Numbered from the stretch's first letter, positions 1 to 8,508 are shown. The stretch is 64,000 nt of DNA from Anaerobium acetethylicum (GCF_900096945.1 NZ_FMKA01000003.1:1-64000); one strand, 5' to 3'. Program-made: numbers and translations. Notes: generated by a model not told the origin, from the letters alone.

Positions 1-1
1 A

Positions 2-85
2 GATGAGTTAATTGTAAAAGAAAAGCTGCTCCAAGGCAATATGGAACAGCAAAAAATAGAGAGGGCTATCACGCAGCATGCGTGA
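2..85 (+). CDS. 3' end of a truncated plus-strand gene, product unknown
   Basis: From base 2 one plus-strand frame is open for 27 codons and ends at TGA 83-85; the other two plus frames stop within the first few codons. The peptide is charged and helix-like (many K, E and Q) and ends in ITQHA. A perfect 8-bp stem with a 3-nt loop (68-86) overlaps the stop codon and could be a weak terminator or a processing site. The gene starts outside the window and the family is not recognisable. It may also be a chance open frame. Confidence 0.35.
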   Translation, partial: DELIVKEKLLQGNMEQQKIERAITQHA

Positions 86-264
86 TTTGGTTCAAATAGT
101 GTCAAATCAAACTGATTCCTGTGTTAACACGTCCTATCAACTTTTACTAGGTATCTTTCATAATAAATACCATACAGGATAACTACGCTTTTAGATAACG
201 AGTATAATTATCATCACAAAGGAAAACATTTACTTTTTACTTTGCTTTCAAATCACAGTATCTG

Positions 265-459
265 CTAGGCTGGGGGCTGTTGAGCTGCGGGGACTGGGTT
301 ATTAATTTTATCTGAAATTTTAGTAAATGCAGTTTGTATTGCAGCTACCAATGTTGGACCTGCCGCTATTGCTAACAATGAAATAACTGCTATTACCAGC
401 GCATACTCTACAATTCCCTGTCCTTCTTCTTCCCTAACTAATCTTCTTAATAATGTCAT
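265..459 (-). CDS. Flp/Fap family type IVb pilin, 64 aa
   Basis: Small class-III prepilin. A short basic leader (residues 1-13, ending EEEG) is followed by the conserved QGIVEY motif, with Glu18 at position +5 of the mature protein and Tyr19 at +6, and then a hydrophobic helix (about 20-43). The tail is proline/glutamine-rich. Family knowledge: Flp pilins are cut after this glycine by a TadV-type prepilin peptidase and assembled by a Tad secretion ATPase. A good ribosome-binding site (AAGGAGAG) precedes the ATG. No Tad assembly gene lies inside the window, so it is either the edge of a tad cluster or an orphan pilin. Confidence 0.85.
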   Translation of the reverse strand: MTLLRRLVREEEGQGIVEYALVIAVISLLAIAAGPTLVAAIQTAFTKISDKINNPVPAAQQPPA

Positions 460-1064
460 AATAAACTCTCCTTCCTATACCCCCTAGCTAATGCAACTAT
501 TTACATCAGCCAAAATAAAAAAGTTATATTGTTAAAAGAGAACAGTGCTAAAAGCAAAGTTGTTCCCTGTGTTACCATATACTGTTTTATACTTTCTTTG
601 GGATAGAACTCCGAACATATACCATGAATCAATTAAAAGGCTATAGAAAATTTCAAATGAACTCAGGTTATCATTTCCATCCTGCTCACTAATTCCAAGC
701 CAAAAATTATGTATCAACCAAGTGTTCCTTCTGTCCGAATCTTTTGTGTCAACATGAAGTTTATTTTATGTTTATTATGTGTGCTTTTGTGTTTTTTTTC
801 GGTCATATTTAAGTATAACTGAATTCTACCACCGCTGCTTTATGTTGTCAATGTTTTTGCGTATATTTATTTTATTTTTTGTCAATTCAGTTTTTATGTG
901 TTATTTATGTTAACTATCTTTTGAATAGTTATATTTTTACAACCATCTTCAATGTTACAAACCCGCCATTTTCAAGGAATATTTACACAGGATATACAAC
1001 TGATGCTCAATCCGAACAGTATCTCACTCCAACCAGATATCTGATGCATCTCTTATCCTGATTA
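460..1064. other. AT-rich 0.6 kb stretch with no supported gene
   Basis: Between the pilin start and the terminator beyond cdd no frame has a convincing start, ribosome-binding site and protein-like composition. The longest minus frame (532-717) needs a TTG start, and the plus frame 879-1061 is low-complexity and AT-driven. The stretch should hold the pilin promoter just upstream of 459, but no clear -35/-10 pair was found. It may contain eroded coding sequence. Confidence 0.5.
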
Positions 1065-1117
1065 CCAAAAATGAAAATCAGCCCCTATCCCCGAACATCC
1101 GGAAATAAGAGCTGATT
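1065..1117 (-). terminator. Rho-independent terminator distal to cdd
   Basis: On the minus strand an 18-bp stem with several G-T pairs and a GATGTT loop (1076-1117) is followed by a T-rich run (1065-1075). It lies about 160 bp past the cdd stop. The family A repeat (1120-1261) sits exactly between the gene and this terminator and would be part of the 3' untranslated RNA. Confidence 0.8.
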
Positions 1118-1119
1118 CT

Positions 1120-1261
1120 GTAACTGTTCAGACCCCCGTCTCACGAGGCGTTTTTATGCTGAATTTGCATAAAAACCCGAGACATGCCTGCGCCAAATTG
1201 CTGATTTTGCAATTTGTGTGCATCATCTGTGACTATGAAGGACGTAGTCCTGAATAGTTAC
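1120..1261. repeat. Family A intergenic repeat, full-length copy A1 (142 bp)
   Basis: The element starts gtaactgttcag and ends ctgaatagttac, which are 12-bp terminal inverted repeats with one mismatch. Inside are three hairpins: one built on gtctc/gagac with tttttatgc/gcataaaaa, one on caaattgc/gcaatttg, and one on ggac/gtcc near the right end. It closely matches 39611-39754 in opposite orientation, and parts of it recur at 7.5, 9.6, 17.6, 41.4 and 47.5 kb. There is no coding capacity. Its form is that of a MITE or an ERIC/REP-like folded repeat. Confidence 0.85.
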
Positions 1262-1274
1262 CTGATTCTATCTA

Positions 1275-1685
1275 TTACAGGAGATTCCCCGGCCCAAACC
1301 CTTCGGGCAGGAGTTTCTCCAGCGTATATACTTTATAATCCTCCGGCGACTTTGCCAGAATGATCCAGAATGTACGGGGATTGCAGAATTCCATCATCAC
1401 CTGGCGGCAGACGCCGCAGGGCGGGCAGTAATCCGTTATCTTTCCTTCCTTCCCGCCGAAAATCACAATCGAATCAAATTCCCGCTCCCCTTCGCTGACA
1501 GCCTTGAAAAAGGCAGTCCGTTCCGCACAGTTCGTCGGGGAAAAAGCCGCATTCTCAATGTTGCAGCCTGTATAGACCTTCTGTCCTTTTGTCAGCAGCG
1601 CCGCTGCAACCTTGAAGTTGGAATACGGCGCATAGGAATTGGGCAGGGCGTCGATTGCCCTCTGTATCAGTTCCTTGATTTCCAT
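1275..1685 (-). CDS. cdd: Cytidine deaminase, 136 aa
   Basis: Hydrolytic deamination of cytidine and deoxycytidine to uridine and deoxyuridine in pyrimidine salvage. The fold signature is clear: TGCNIENAAF, then NCAERTA with zinc ligand Cys53 and catalytic Glu55, then CPPCGVCRQ with zinc ligands Cys87 and Cys90. Length matches the small homotetrameric bacterial type. A longer frame starts at 1730, but the ATG at 1685 is preceded by AAGGAAAGGA at good spacing and gives the usual N-terminus. It lies downstream of deoC and deoD on the same strand, a nucleoside salvage group. The family A repeat and then a terminator follow. Confidence 0.96.
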   Translation of the reverse strand: MEIKELIQRAIDALPNSYAPYSNFKVAAALLTKGQKVYTGCNIENAAFSPTNCAERTAFFKAVSEGEREFDSIVIFGGKEGKITDYCPPCGVCRQVMMEFCNPRTFWIILAKSPEDYKVYTLEKLLPEGFGPGNLL

Positions 1686-1840
1686 TTTTCTTGCATTCCT
1701 TTCCTTGAGTGGTATATAACGACTGTACATAGCCGCAGTATAAATACATTTTGCGTCAGTGCATACACAATGTTATATACACGAAGCATCTGCAACGCAA
1801 TGCGAACTTTGAAGCATGTAGACTACTATCACGACATTGT

Positions 1841-1882
1841 TATCATATTACTTCTATCATGTTACTTCTATCATGTCACTTC
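1841..1882. repeat. Three tandem 14-bp units between deoC and cdd
   Basis: The unit is close to tatcatgttacttc, repeated three times in a row with one or two changes per copy, immediately before the deoC stop on the plus strand. It lies in the 3' untranslated part of deoC and upstream of cdd. No function is visible; copy number could vary by slippage. Confidence 0.7.
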
Positions 1883-1891
1883 AACCATCAA

Positions 1892-2557
1892 TCAGTATCC
1901 TGATGCCGCCTCATTTTTGGCAAGCTTCACGATACGGCTTGTCCCAAGGCGCGACGCCCCAAGCTCTATAAACTTCTCGGCGTCATCAAATGACGCCACG
2001 CCGCCTGCTGCCTTGATCCTGACATTTTCCCCTACGTGTTCTGCAAACAGTTTTACGTCCTCAAAAGTCGCTCCTGCCGTCGAAAATCCGGTAGATGTCT
2101 TGATGAAATTCGCACCTGCACGGCTTACCACCTGACACATCCTGATTTTCTCTTCCTCAGTCAAGAGGCAGGTTTCGATGATGACCTTGAGGATCCTGCT
2201 TCCACAGACCGCCTTGATGGCCTGTATTTCCGATTCCACCTTTTCGAAGTTTCCGTCTTTCACATCGCCGATATTGATCACCATGTCTATTTCATCTGCG
2301 CCGTTTCTGATGGCATCCTCTGTTTCAAATATTTTAACTGCAGTCGTGCTGTATCCGTTCGGGAAACCGATGACCGTGCACACGGCCATCCGGTCCTTTA
2401 CATATTCCCGGGCCCGCTGTACATAGGCAGGCGGTATGCACACTGATGCTGTTTTGTATGCTATTGCATCATCGCAGATCTGCCTGATTTCTTCCCAGGT
2501 TGCCGTCTGGGTAAGCAGGGTATGGTCAACTTTTTCAAAAATCGTCTTTCTGTCCAT
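1892..2557 (-). CDS. deoC: Deoxyribose-phosphate aldolase, 221 aa
   Basis: Cleaves 2-deoxyribose 5-phosphate to glyceraldehyde 3-phosphate and acetaldehyde, finishing deoxynucleoside breakdown. Class I aldolase TIM barrel: Asp91 in DMVINIG, Schiff-base Lys153 in [10 protein letters not shown] and the second active-site lysine, Lys182, in IKAAGG all match the family. The start chosen is the ATG at 2557, six bases after AAGAGG; a TTG two codons earlier is possible but too close to that site. deoD lies 89 bp upstream. The gap carries degenerate short repeats around ttcc/atcc but no clear terminator, so the two are probably cotranscribed. Confidence 0.96.
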   Translation of the reverse strand: MDRKTIFEKVDHTLLTQTATWEEIRQICDDAIAYKTASVCIPPAYVQRAREYVKDRMAVCTVIGFPNGYSTTAVKIFETEDAIRNGADEIDMVINIGDVKDGNFEKVESEIQAIKAVCGSRILKVIIETCLLTEEEKIRMCQVVSRAGANFIKTSTGFSTAGATFEDVKLFAEHVGENVRIKAAGGVASFDDAEKFIELGASRLGTSRIVKLAKNEAASGY

Positions 2558-2646
2558 AAACAACCTCTTTTCTTAAAATCAAGTTTCACAAATCCAGTTC
2601 TACAATCCCATTCCATAATCCCGTTCCTCAATACCGTTCCACAGTG

Positions 2647-3360
2647 CTATTCAGCAATCTCCAGCGCAATCTTCATCATATCCGTGAAGGTTGTCTGCCT
2701 GTCTTCTGCAGACAGGGACTCGCCGGTAAACAGATGGTCGGAAATGGTCAGGATGCACAGGGCCTTCTTCCCTGCCCTTGCGGCATTCATATATAAGGCC
2801 GCAGCCTCCATCTCGACCGCCAGTATATTCATTTTTTTCCATAATGACGCCGCATTCTGGTTGTCATCGTAAAAGGTATCTGATGACAGTATGTTGCCGA
2901 CCACAGCTTTTATGCCGTTCTTTTCAGCTGCTTCCACAGCCTTGCGCAGCATACCAAAATCCGCTATGGGCGCAAATGTTCCCGGCAGCTGATACTGGGC
3001 AGCGTAGTTGGAATTCGTGGATGCCCCCATCCCGATTACAATGTCGTGCACCCTGATTTGGTCAGCAATCCCGCCGGCGGAACCGATCCGGATAATGTTG
3101 TCGACATCATAGAAATGGTAGAGCTCATAGGCGTAGATGCCGATTGAGGGCATCCCCATGCCTCCTCCCATTACAGAAACCGGTTTCCCGTTATAGGTGC
3201 CTGTATATCCCAGCATGTTGCGTACTGTGTTGAAGCATTTGACATCCTCTAAAAAATTTTCTGCGATGAACTGCGCCCTTAAGGGATCACCGGGCATTAA
3301 GACTGTTTTTGCGATTTCGCCTGGTCTTGCCCCGTTATGGGGGGTCGGTGTGTTTGCCAT
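2647..3360 (-). CDS. deoD: Purine-nucleoside phosphorylase, DeoD type, 237 aa
   Basis: Phosphorolysis of purine (deoxy)nucleosides to free base and (deoxy)ribose 1-phosphate. The hexameric DeoD (NP-1) family is recognised by the MPGDPLRA phosphate loop (about 22-29), GGGMGMPS (about 65-72), the VEMEAAALY ribose-binding stretch and the late ISDH aspartate that protonates the base. Length equals the family norm. A small membrane protein gene lies 22 bp upstream and deoC follows. With deoC and cdd it forms a nucleoside salvage set; no DeoR or CytR type regulator is in view. Confidence 0.96.
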   Translation of the reverse strand: MANTPTPHNGARPGEIAKTVLMPGDPLRAQFIAENFLEDVKCFNTVRNMLGYTGTYNGKPVSVMGGGMGMPSIGIYAYELYHFYDVDNIIRIGSAGGIADQIRVHDIVIGMGASTNSNYAAQYQLPGTFAPIADFGMLRKAVEAAEKNGIKAVVGNILSSDTFYDDNQNAASLWKKMNILAVEMEAAALYMNAARAGKKALCILTISDHLFTGESLSAEDRQTTFTDMMKIALEIAE

Positions 3361-3382
3361 TGTTTTTCCTCCTCCGAATCAA

Positions 3383-3598
3383 TTATTTGAAAACAGCACT
3401 CAGGATAAGCCCAAGCACCACCAGCACCACGCATAGTGCCGGAACTACCAGCAATCTCTTCATCATGCCGGCTTTTACTTCCTCGACCTGCCTGTCCGCG
3501 TCGTCTTTCATGTAGGCACTGATATCCCGTATTGAAAAAACTGCCGCCGCTACCAGTACTATTACTGCGGCAATAAAATAAATCTGAACGATTTTCAT
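3383..3598 (-). CDS. Small two-helix membrane protein, 71 aa, unknown function
   Basis: Two hydrophobic segments (about 4-22 and 49-69) flank a charged loop rich in D, E and K (about 24-45), so a two-pass membrane protein is likely. A strong ribosome-binding site (AAGGAG) precedes the ATG, and the gene is packed 22 bp from deoD and about 100 bp from the hydrolase gene, which supports it as a real gene. No family was recognised. By position it may relate to nucleoside uptake or to the hydrolase, but that is a guess. Confidence 0.7.
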   Translation of the reverse strand: MKIVQIYFIAAVIVLVAAAVFSIRDISAYMKDDADRQVEEVKAGMMKRLLVVPALCVVLVVLGLILSAVFK

Positions 3599-3704
3599 TT
3601 TTATGCTCCTTTTTCAAGTATGTTTTGCTGCCTGGCAAAAGTATGCCCGGGCTTTGTTTTCCCTTTCAGCCTGACCCTCATTCAGCTCAGGAACCGGCGA
3701 ATTT

Positions 3705-4745
3705 TCACTCCGTCTTACCTGCGAATTTCTCTGCCATCCACCGGGCAAACCTCTCCTCTTCTTCAAAATGAGGAAAATGCGCCGAATCCTCATACAAGAT
3801 GAACTCTTTGACTTCTGCATCAAGCATGTCGAAATAATCCCTGGCTGCCCGGACAGAAGTCATATAGTCATACTGGCCCATGACAAAATAGCAGGGAACC
3901 GCAGCGCTCGTCACAAGATCTGCCAGAGGCTTTTCAAGAGGGTCATACTGGATTGCCTTCATCGTTACATACATTCCCGAAAAATAGCGCACCGTATCCA
4001 GGAGGTTATATTCCGGGTTTTTCAGGAATCCCACAAGATAATCCCGGTAGTAATCTATAAGGCGTGAGGAGCCTTTATATTTTCTGATGTATTTCGCAGG
4101 CATCAGAATGTCACCTGATAAAATTCTGTCGCTCAGTTCCTTCATCTGCTCGACATCCCGGGCATTTCCGGCCTGCTCAGCCATCTTAAGGCAATAGGCC
4201 AGGCTTTCCTGGTTGTTGGTCCTGATGTCGGCCATCTGCCCGACGCCGATATAGGCCGCGTATTTCTCGGGTTCTCTGGCAACAGCCTGCATGGCTATGT
4301 AGGTGCCGAAGGAATGGCCCATCAGGATGACTTTCTCCTTGCCGAAACGCCTGGAAATGTAGTCCGTCAATTCCAGAAGGTCCTCCACCAGCAGTTCTGT
4401 TGTGAGCTCTGAATAGTCCTCAAAGAAATGAAATGATTTTCCGCTGCCTCTCTCGTCATAATTGACGACGGTAAAATCCTCCTCCAGCAGATCCTGGTAT
4501 TTTGTAAGGTATGGTGCCTCAGGGCTTCCAGGACCTCCATGGACATAGATTATGACAGGATTTGAACTATCCCGTCCCCTTATCATGATTTCCTGTTTGG
4601 CTCCGCCCAGTTCCACTTCTTCAAGTATACTGATGCTGTTTTTCCCCTTGATTGCCGGCGTCCAGGTCGGAAATACCATTCCTGCTGCGACAAGAAGGGG
4701 GACTGTGATTCCTACAAATTTAAGTGCCTTTTTCAGCTTCTTCAT
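3705..4745 (-). CDS. Alpha/beta hydrolase, proline iminopeptidase-like, membrane-anchored, 346 aa
   Basis: The sequence shows an N-terminal hydrophobic anchor (about 8-25), HGGPG at 69-73, which is the oxyanion-hole motif typical of prolyl iminopeptidases, YDERGSGKS near 96-104, and the nucleophile elbow GHSFG with Ser145. The acid is probably in MGQYDYM and the histidine in DSAHFPHF near the C-terminus. Family knowledge: S33 peptidases release N-terminal proline, but many members are esterases of unknown substrate. The ATG at 4745 follows AAAGGCGGTGG; a frame open to 4784 adds 13 residues with no better site. Substrate undetermined. Confidence 0.85.
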   Translation of the reverse strand: MKKLKKALKFVGITVPLLVAAGMVFPTWTPAIKGKNSISILEEVELGGAKQEIMIRGRDSSNPVIIYVHGGPGSPEAPYLTKYQDLLEEDFTVVNYDERGSGKSFHFFEDYSELTTELLVEDLLELTDYISRRFGKEKVILMGHSFGTYIAMQAVAREPEKYAAYIGVGQMADIRTNNQESLAYCLKMAEQAGNARDVEQMKELSDRILSGDILMPAKYIRKYKGSSRLIDYYRDYLVGFLKNPEYNLLDTVRYFSGMYVTMKAIQYDPLEKPLADLVTSAAVPCYFVMGQYDYMTSVRAARDYFDMLDAEVKEFILYEDSAHFPHFEEEERFARWMAEKFAGKTE

Positions 4746-4858
4746 AAAACCACCGCCTTTGCTATTACAACGGAAACAGTGCACGACCTATATACCTCTC
4801 ACATTAACCATACCATACTATTTTTTCTAATTCCATCTGTTTTTCTGAAAAAAGCACA

Positions 4859-4900
4859 ATAAAAAGCAGAGCATCTTTTCAAGTTTTCCAGATGCTCTGC
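4859..4900 (-). terminator. Rho-independent terminator of the thi operon
   Basis: A perfect 11-bp stem (gcagagcatct, 4866-4876, paired with 4890-4900) is extended inward by an A/T-rich pairing and followed on the minus strand by TTTTTATT. It lies about 70 bp past the last thi gene and just upstream of the hydrolase gene, so it separates the two transcription units. Confidence 0.9.
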
Positions 4901-4972
4901 CTGGCCCCTCCAGTTCATTAATCACTCCAGTTCATCAATCACTTCGGTTCACAAGCACTCCTGTTTCATAAT

Positions 4973-5548
4973 TCAATCCATATTCATAAATCCTGACATG
5001 ATGCACACTCCGTCAGCCCCCGCTTTAACAGCGAGGCCGGCGTTTTCCCTATTAATTCCGCCGATGGCGTAGACGGGCAGGTCTACATTCCTGCAGAGTT
5101 CCTCCAGGAAGGGGATGCCCCTGGGCGGAAGCCCCTTCTTGCATCCCGTTTCAAATATATGGCCGGCGATCAGACAGGTGGCTCCGAGACCCTGGGCCTC
5201 TAATGCTTCCTCGCCTGAATGTACAGAGACTCCTACTTTTTTAAACCGGGTCATTTCAACCACTGAATTTCTCAACAGTCCAATCGGAAGATGGATATTC
5301 GGACAGCCAAGATGCAAAGCCGCTTCCATATATGTATGGAGGATGCATTCCACCCCGTATCTTCTGCATATCCCCATAACCTGCCCTGCAAGCTCCATGT
5401 ATTCGGATTCAGACAGATCCTTCTCCCGCAGTATGATTCCTGCGGGTCTTTTTTCTGCTATCTTCTCAACCTGATCCAGGAAGGGAATCCGGCACAATTT
5501 CCTGTTTGTGACTGCAAATACCCTGCAATTATACATAGACATATTCAT
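4973..5548 (-). CDS. TenI/ThiE family protein (thiazole tautomerase or thiamine-phosphate synthase), 191 aa
   Basis: TIM-barrel protein of the ThiE/TenI group: KVGVSVHS (about 104-111), AGHIFETGCKKGLPPRG (about 128-144) and a late phosphate loop AIGGIN. The AGHIF...CKKG form, with His130, is the one found in TenI, which isomerises the thiazole product of ThiG. True ThiE enzymes usually have GP in place of GH. No separate thiE is in the window, so thiamine-phosphate synthase cannot be ruled out. The start overlaps the end of thiH; ATG codons at 5548, 5542 and 5536 are all possible and no clear ribosome site separates them, suggesting translational coupling. Confidence 0.85.
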   Translation of the reverse strand: MNMSMYNCRVFAVTNRKLCRIPFLDQVEKIAEKRPAGIILREKDLSESEYMELAGQVMGICRRYGVECILHTYMEAALHLGCPNIHLPIGLLRNSVVEMTRFKKVGVSVHSGEEALEAQGLGATCLIAGHIFETGCKKGLPPRGIPFLEELCRNVDLPVYAIGGINRENAGLAVKAGADGVCIMSGFMNMD

Positions 5549-6683
5549 TCATGACAGGCTGAAGGCCTTTTTCCCTGATGGCATCATATACCTGATCCAC
5601 GGTTCTTCTGTCGGAAATTTCAAACTGGTCGTCGCCCTGCTCTCCTTCCTCCCCGCCGTGGCCCCCTATTCCTGTGCTGACGCCTGCAGAGATTTTTGTT
5701 GCCGCCATGCCGATTACATTGTCCCTGAATGCGGCCCGCTCCCTTGTTGAGATTGTGATGTTCGCAAAAGGCAGGAATATGCGGTACGCCGTAATCACCT
5801 GCAGAAGCTGGGCTTCGTGGACGTCTTTTGGATTGATCCTGTCATTGTTGATGATGGGGCAAAGTCTCGGACATGATATGGAGATTTCGGCATGGGGATA
5901 TTTCCTCTGGATGAGATGCGCATGCATGCCCGTTGCAAAGGCGTCCTTCCTGCAATCGTCGAGTCCGAGAAGTGCTGCAAAGGCAACGCCCCTCATCCCT
6001 CCCCTGAGAGCCCTCTCCTGTGCATGGAAGCGGTACGGAAATATACGCTTCCTGCCTGCCAGATGCAGGGTTTCGTATTTTTCCGAATTGTAAGTCTCCT
6101 GGAATACGGTGACAAAATCCGCCCCGCAGTCATGCAGATAAGCATATTCTTCCGTATTCACCGGGTATATCTCCAGGCCCACCATTCTGAAATATCTGCG
6201 TGCAATTTTGCAGGCCTCCCCGATATACGCCACATCAGACATGGCAGGGCTCTCCCCTGTCAGAATCAGGATCTCTTCCAGGCCCGTCTCCGATATCGCC
6301 TTCATTTCGGCCTCTATCCTGTCCAGGTCAAGCTTTACCCTCCGTATCCTGTTATGGCAGTTGAATCCGCAGTATACGCAATGGTTTTCGCAGTAATTGG
6401 ATATGTAGATCGGAGTAAAAATGTAGACCGAATTTCCGAAATGCTTCCTGGTCTCCTCCCGTGCCCTCTTCGCCATGTCCTCGAGGAAGGGCATCGCTGC
6501 CGGTGAGAGCAGTGCCGCAAAGCCTTCCGGAGCCAGTGGGTTGCTGTCCAGAGCGCGCCGCACGTCAGCCTCTGTATACCTGTCGTAATCGTATGCCTCC
6601 ATCCTGGCTATGACTTCTTCCATGATGTCTTCCGGGATTGTTTCCATTCCCTCCATGTATTCCATATGATTGATCCGTTCCAT
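5529..6683 (-). CDS. thiH: 2-iminoacetate synthase ThiH (radical SAM), 384 aa
   Basis: Cleaves tyrosine to dehydroglycine (2-iminoacetate) and p-cresol, giving the C-N unit of the thiamine thiazole. The radical SAM cluster motif CENHCVYC is at Cys98, Cys102 and Cys105, followed by GFNCHNRI; ThiH-specific stretches include TGESP, VFQETYN and SISCPRLCP. Length fits ThiH. The ATG is preceded by GGGGGAGAG lying over the end of thiG. Use of ThiH rather than the oxygen-dependent glycine oxidase ThiO points to anaerobic life. Part of thiS-thiF-thiG-thiH-tenI/thiE. Confidence 0.95.
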   Translation of the reverse strand: MERINHMEYMEGMETIPEDIMEEVIARMEAYDYDRYTEADVRRALDSNPLAPEGFAALLSPAAMPFLEDMAKRAREETRKHFGNSVYIFTPIYISNYCENHCVYCGFNCHNRIRRVKLDLDRIEAEMKAISETGLEEILILTGESPAMSDVAYIGEACKIARRYFRMVGLEIYPVNTEEYAYLHDCGADFVTVFQETYNSEKYETLHLAGRKRIFPYRFHAQERALRGGMRGVAFAALLGLDDCRKDAFATGMHAHLIQRKYPHAEISISCPRLCPIINNDRINPKDVHEAQLLQVITAYRIFLPFANITISTRERAAFRDNVIGMAATKISAGVSTGIGGHGGEEGEQGDDQFEISDRRTVDQVYDAIREKGLQPVMNEYVYV

Positions 6684-6695
6684 CTTTCTCTCCCC

Positions 6696-7472
6696 CTAAT
6701 CTTCCAAAAACCCAGTCAGCGGCGAGGATGCAGAAGCCCCTTTATCCATGATGCGCCCAAGTCCTGCAAGGTATGCCATCCTGCCGGCCTCAACCGCATT
6801 TTTGAATGCCCCTGCCATCACTGCCACATCTCCTGCCGTGGCAATAGCCGTATTTGCCATGACAGCGGCCACTCCCATCTCCATTGCCTCGCATGCCTGT
6901 GAGGGTCTTCCGATGCCGGCATCCACAATGACCGGCAGACTAATTTCATCAACAATCATCTTAATGAACTCCTTGGTGCACAGCCCCTTATTGGAGCCGA
7001 TTGGGGAAGCCAGCGGCATGATGGATGCGGCTCCTGCATTCACAAGATCCCTTGCCGTGTTCAGGTCCGGATACATATAGGGCATGACGATAAAGCCTTC
7101 CTTTGCAAGTATTTCAGTCGCTTTGATGGTTTCATAGTTGTCCGGCATGAGATATCTGCTGTCTCTTATGACTTCGATTTTTACAAAATCCCCGCAGCCC
7201 ATTTCCCGTGACAGTCTTGCAATCCTGACAGCCTCGGCCGCATTTCTTGCTCCTGAGGTATTCGGGAGCAAAGTCACTCCTTCCGGTATGAAATCCAGTA
7301 TGTTTTCTCCTGCATTTGTATTTGCACGGCGCAGAGCCAGCGTTATGATCTGGGCTTCGGCATGGGTGATTGCCGCCTTGATAAGCTCCATGCTGTATTT
7401 CCCCGATCCAAGTATGAATCTGGAGGTGAATTCGTGCCCTCCGATTATCAGTTTGTCATTCTCATTCCTCAT
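6696..7472 (-). CDS. thiG: Thiazole synthase ThiG, 258 aa
   Basis: Condenses 1-deoxyxylulose 5-phosphate, dehydroglycine and ThiS-thiocarboxylate sulfur to the thiazole phosphate. Recognised by FILGSGKY near the N-terminus, the conserved lysine of VKIEVI that forms the imine with the sugar phosphate, [13 protein letters not shown], and late TIM-barrel phosphate motifs ([17 protein letters not shown]). Length matches the family. It is followed 12 bp later by thiH, its usual partner. Upstream of it lies a family A repeat fragment, inside the operon. Confidence 0.96.
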   Translation of the reverse strand: MRNENDKLIIGGHEFTSRFILGSGKYSMELIKAAITHAEAQIITLALRRANTNAGENILDFIPEGVTLLPNTSGARNAAEAVRIARLSREMGCGDFVKIEVIRDSRYLMPDNYETIKATEILAKEGFIVMPYMYPDLNTARDLVNAGAASIMPLASPIGSNKGLCTKEFIKMIVDEISLPVIVDAGIGRPSQACEAMEMGVAAVMANTAIATAGDVAVMAGAFKNAVEAGRMAYLAGLGRIMDKGASASSPLTGFLED

Positions 7473-7508
7473 GTTCTTCTCTCCTGTTTCCCTTATTCAT
7501 ATTATTTT

Positions 7509-7563
7509 GTGACTATTCAGGACCATGTCCTTCATAGTCACAGATGATGCACACAAATTGCAC
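7509..7563. repeat. Family A repeat, truncated copy A3
   Basis: It begins gtgactattcag, equivalent to the element's terminal repeat, and follows the full copy A2 through the small ggac/gtcc hairpin and the gatgatgcacacaaattg segment, then stops. About one third of the element remains. It lies between thiF and thiG inside the thi operon, so it is transcribed with them. Confidence 0.75.
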
Positions 7564-7622
7564 AGATTCTTTGTGCTTCTGACGGCTTGAACTATCTGCC
7601 ATCACGTTTATCCGCACATGCG

Positions 7623-8309
7623 CTAAATCTCATTTTCTCCAAGAAGCAGCCTTACCGCCATATTTGCCTGATGGCCTGCGCATATGCTTACCCTGCCAGA
7701 CATCAGGCCTGTTCCCTCTCCGGCATCGGTGATTCCGTCCCCGCACAGGTAAAGATTCTTGCAAATCCGCCTGGTCTGTATGGAGTTGCCGCTTCCGTAT
7801 CCTGCCATACCCGAACCCGCTATCACCGCCACATCCGGCCGATGTCCCAGCAGGGCGTTGACGAGCATTGCCTTGTTTTCCGGCACATCGAAGGCTTCAC
7901 ATACAATCTGGTCTTCCGAAAATATGTCAACAGCATTTTCAGCCGTAATTTTCACCATATCCGTCTTTATTTCCAGGTAAGGGTTGATCTGCATCAGCTC
8001 CCCCTTAAGAGCTTCTGTCTTAGCCCTTCCAAGATGCTCCACCCGGTAAGCCTGCCGGTTCAGATTGCTGAGATCTACATAGTCAAAATCCACAAGATGC
8101 AGGCAGCCTATTCCCGAACGCGCCAGCATCACAGCGATATTCGAGCCCAGGCCTCCAAGACCTGCGATACCTATCCTTCCACTACTGAGCCTTGCGTGTA
8201 TCTCAGGTGAGAAGCGTTCATCCATTACCTTCTTGAATTCCTCCCGGGACGGAATCCTCCGTTCTGCTTCCAGTTCCTTTTTCATTTCCAGTTCCTTTTT
8301 CATTTCCAT
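7623..8309 (-). CDS. thiF: Sulfur carrier ThiS adenylyltransferase ThiF, 228 aa
   Basis: E1-like enzyme that adenylates the ThiS C-terminal glycine for sulfur transfer. The sequence shows the nucleotide-binding GIAGLGGLGSN, then VDFDYVDLSNLNRQ, and a C-terminal GRVSICAGHQANM. It lacks the two CxxC zinc pairs of Escherichia coli ThiF, as is usual in the short clostridial form. The ATG at 8309 lies one base after the thiS stop and is preceded by GGGAGGAGG, which is itself the thiS glycine tail. The N-terminus carries a perfect 18-nt tandem duplication (MKKELE twice). Other MoeB-like roles are possible, but context favours ThiF. Confidence 0.93.
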   Translation of the reverse strand: MEMKKELEMKKELEAERRIPSREEFKKVMDERFSPEIHARLSSGRIGIAGLGGLGSNIAVMLARSGIGCLHLVDFDYVDLSNLNRQAYRVEHLGRAKTEALKGELMQINPYLEIKTDMVKITAENAVDIFSEDQIVCEAFDVPENKAMLVNALLGHRPDVAVIAGSGMAGYGSGNSIQTRRICKNLYLCGDGITDAGEGTGLMSGRVSICAGHQANMAVRLLLGENEI

Positions 8310-8310
8310 T

Positions 8311-8508
8311 TCAGCCTCCTCCCACAAAATTCACAACCTCCAGGCAGTCGCCATCCTTCAGAATCCTCTCACCATATGCAGCTTTCGGGATGATTTCCCC
8401 GTTGCATTCTACTGCTATCCGGGTCATGGAATATCCTTCCACTTCTAAAAAATCAGCCAGAATACTTCCTTCGGCCTCCTCTGCGCTTTTGCCGTTAACC
8501 TTAATCAT
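8311..8508 (-). CDS. thiS: Sulfur carrier protein ThiS, 65 aa
   Basis: Ubiquitin-like carrier that delivers sulfur as a C-terminal thiocarboxylate to ThiG. The fold signature is short: MIKVNGK at the start, a central VECNGEIIPK, DGDCLEVV, and the required terminal Gly-Gly (here three glycines). The ATG at 8508 is preceded by GGAGGTGAG; an upstream in-frame extension to 8541 is not needed. It is the first gene of the thiazole operon. No TPP-riboswitch core (CTGAGA...) was found in the 130 bases upstream. Confidence 0.93.
   Translation of the reverse strand: MIKVNGKSAEEAEGSILADFLEVEGYSMTRIAVECNGEIIPKAAYGERILKDGDCLEVVNFVGGG

Noticed and set aside
532-717. 61-codon minus-strand frame upstream of the pilin gene
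   Set aside because: Needs a TTG start with a weak site and shows no family features. Possible eroded gene, not supportable.
879-1061. 60-codon plus-strand frame
   Set aside because: AT-driven composition, no ribosome site, no neighbours on that strand.
1770-2135. Plus-strand frame across the cdd-deoC gap and into deoC
   Set aside because: Overlaps deoC, which is certain, and has no ribosome site.
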